Assembly: GCF_042453785.1 (NCBI RefSeq)
Contig: NC_091673.1
Location: 6,164,501 to 6,228,500, forward strand
DNA length: 64,000 nucleotides
Direction of reading: 5' to 3'
DNA from: Malus domestica
Lineage: Eukaryota; Streptophyta; Magnoliopsida; Rosales; Rosaceae
This document shows, piece by piece, positions 63,170-64,000 of the stretch. Below the pieces are notes generated by a model. The model had not been told where the DNA came from. It searched no databases and saw only the letters and a program-made list of their open reading frames with translations. The first letter of the stretch is position 1. Each line of letters starts with the position of its first letter. Made by a program: the position numbers and the translations under genes.

Positions 63170-64000
63170 TTGTGGCGATTTAGAGTTTTGATTTATGGCG
63201 GAGTTGCCGTGCCGCCGTGTATAAATAGTCTCGGACCCTGAGGCGGTGGGAACTTTTCGTAGCCCTTGGGAATTAAGAATTTTGAACTTTATGCATTGTC
63301 TATTTTGCCCCTCTGCAGATTATGCAAGCCGCCCGAGAAGTGACCGTTGTGCGTGCCGTTGGAGGGGTATTTCAGGAATATGGGGGGGATAGGTGGGAGG
63401 GTGGTTTGGTAATTTTCCGAATTTAACGCAAGTCATGCAGGACGTGGCTTTTGTCGTCCGCTTTACTTTCGAAGCAAGTTTTCCTGCTCAGATTTGGATT
63501 TAGGCTTCCTAATTGCGTAAGGAAATATTTAATAAAATAAATAAATAAATAAAGATAAAGGTGAATTAAATTCGATTGGGCCCAGGACATGCATTATTTA
63601 TGGGTGGGTCCATGGTCCAATTGGGACGTGGGCTTGTGGAGTTGCTTGAATTCGGTGCACGTGGGTACCTCAATTACAGAATATGTATTGTCGTGTGCAC
63701 GTGACATGTCTTCATCTTTTCTTTGGTTCCAAGCAACAAGGGTTTTAAATTGCATATGGTATTTTTGTGCTATTTGAGGTAAAAGGACTCCCTGAGTGAA
63801 TTGACTTTAAAAAATTCTTATTAAATCGCTTAAGTAGTGCAGTGTTTTAGAGGTCAAATTGTTAATGGTAGTAAGAACACATCAACTATCAAATTATAAA
63901 AGAAAATCACCTGTTCACAATTCATGTCGGATGTAGTTAGGTCTTTAAGAGTTTTTCGTAATCTTCAAAGCGGTGTTTAAGTGTTACGACATGATGCACA
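63170..64000. other. Upstream region of SRO and window edge
   Basis: Presumably SRO promoter DNA. GCACGTG (about 63656-63662) and TGCACGTGAC (about 63695-63704) are G-box-like ABA/light elements, though some 500-550 bases from the SRO TATA box. No gene was recognised to the end of the window. Confidence 0.4.

Overview
This is nuclear DNA from a eudicot plant. Genes are split by GT-AG introns, the intergenic DNA is AT-rich, and plant-type retrotransposons, solo LTRs and MITEs are abundant. The protein style and repeat families suggest a woody Rosaceae species such as apple or pear, but that is inference, not a database result.

Five host genes can be rebuilt with complete, in-frame exon structures: (1) a small OB-fold nucleic-acid-binding protein (minus strand, 9025-11089); (2) a chloroplast NADPH-dependent alkenal/one oxidoreductase, AOR-like, divergently arranged with it (plus strand, 12059-14387); (3) a WEREWOLF/GL1-like R2R3-MYB (plus, 37152-38509); (4) a cytosolic-type beta-carbonic anhydrase in eight exons (minus, 39761-42986); (5) a DUF1645 protein (minus, 54399-55289). 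A sixth, a short-type SRO protein with a PARP-like region and an RST domain, is also complete (minus, 61611-62964). A decayed AMSH-type deubiquitinase pseudogene lies at 51770-52980. From memory, the order OB-fold, AOR, beta-CA, DUF1645, SRO matches Arabidopsis At1g23750, At1g23740, At1g23730, At1g23710, At1g23550, so the window looks like an ancient collinear block expanded by repeats.

The segment between AOR and the carbonic anhydrase holds a recent tandem duplication. Copy A (about 14928-21697) and copy B (about 25342-38216) share the same flanking DNA, the same old TIR transposon and one MYB each. Copy B has the intact MYB. Copy A's MYB has an extra codon in R2 and is cut off in exon 3 by CACTA-like DNA. 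Each copy serves as an empty-site control for the other, which makes several insertions unusually clear: a 153-bp MITE in A with a 9-bp target duplication; a 2-kb insertion in A carrying TIR-domain (resistance-gene) fragments; a 511-bp element in B; a 2.7-kb stretch in B with a Mutator-like element nested in a MITE; and a 5.1-kb Copia retrotransposon in B.

Other mobile DNA: a truncated Gypsy LTR plus gag at the left edge, a 1160-bp solo LTR with a perfect 5-bp target duplication (22659-23818), a probable degraded LTR (48949-50171), and several fold-back MITEs, including a head-to-head pair in AOR intron 1. No CRISPR array, rRNA or convincing tRNA gene was seen. The rest is AT-rich intergenic DNA with microsatellites.
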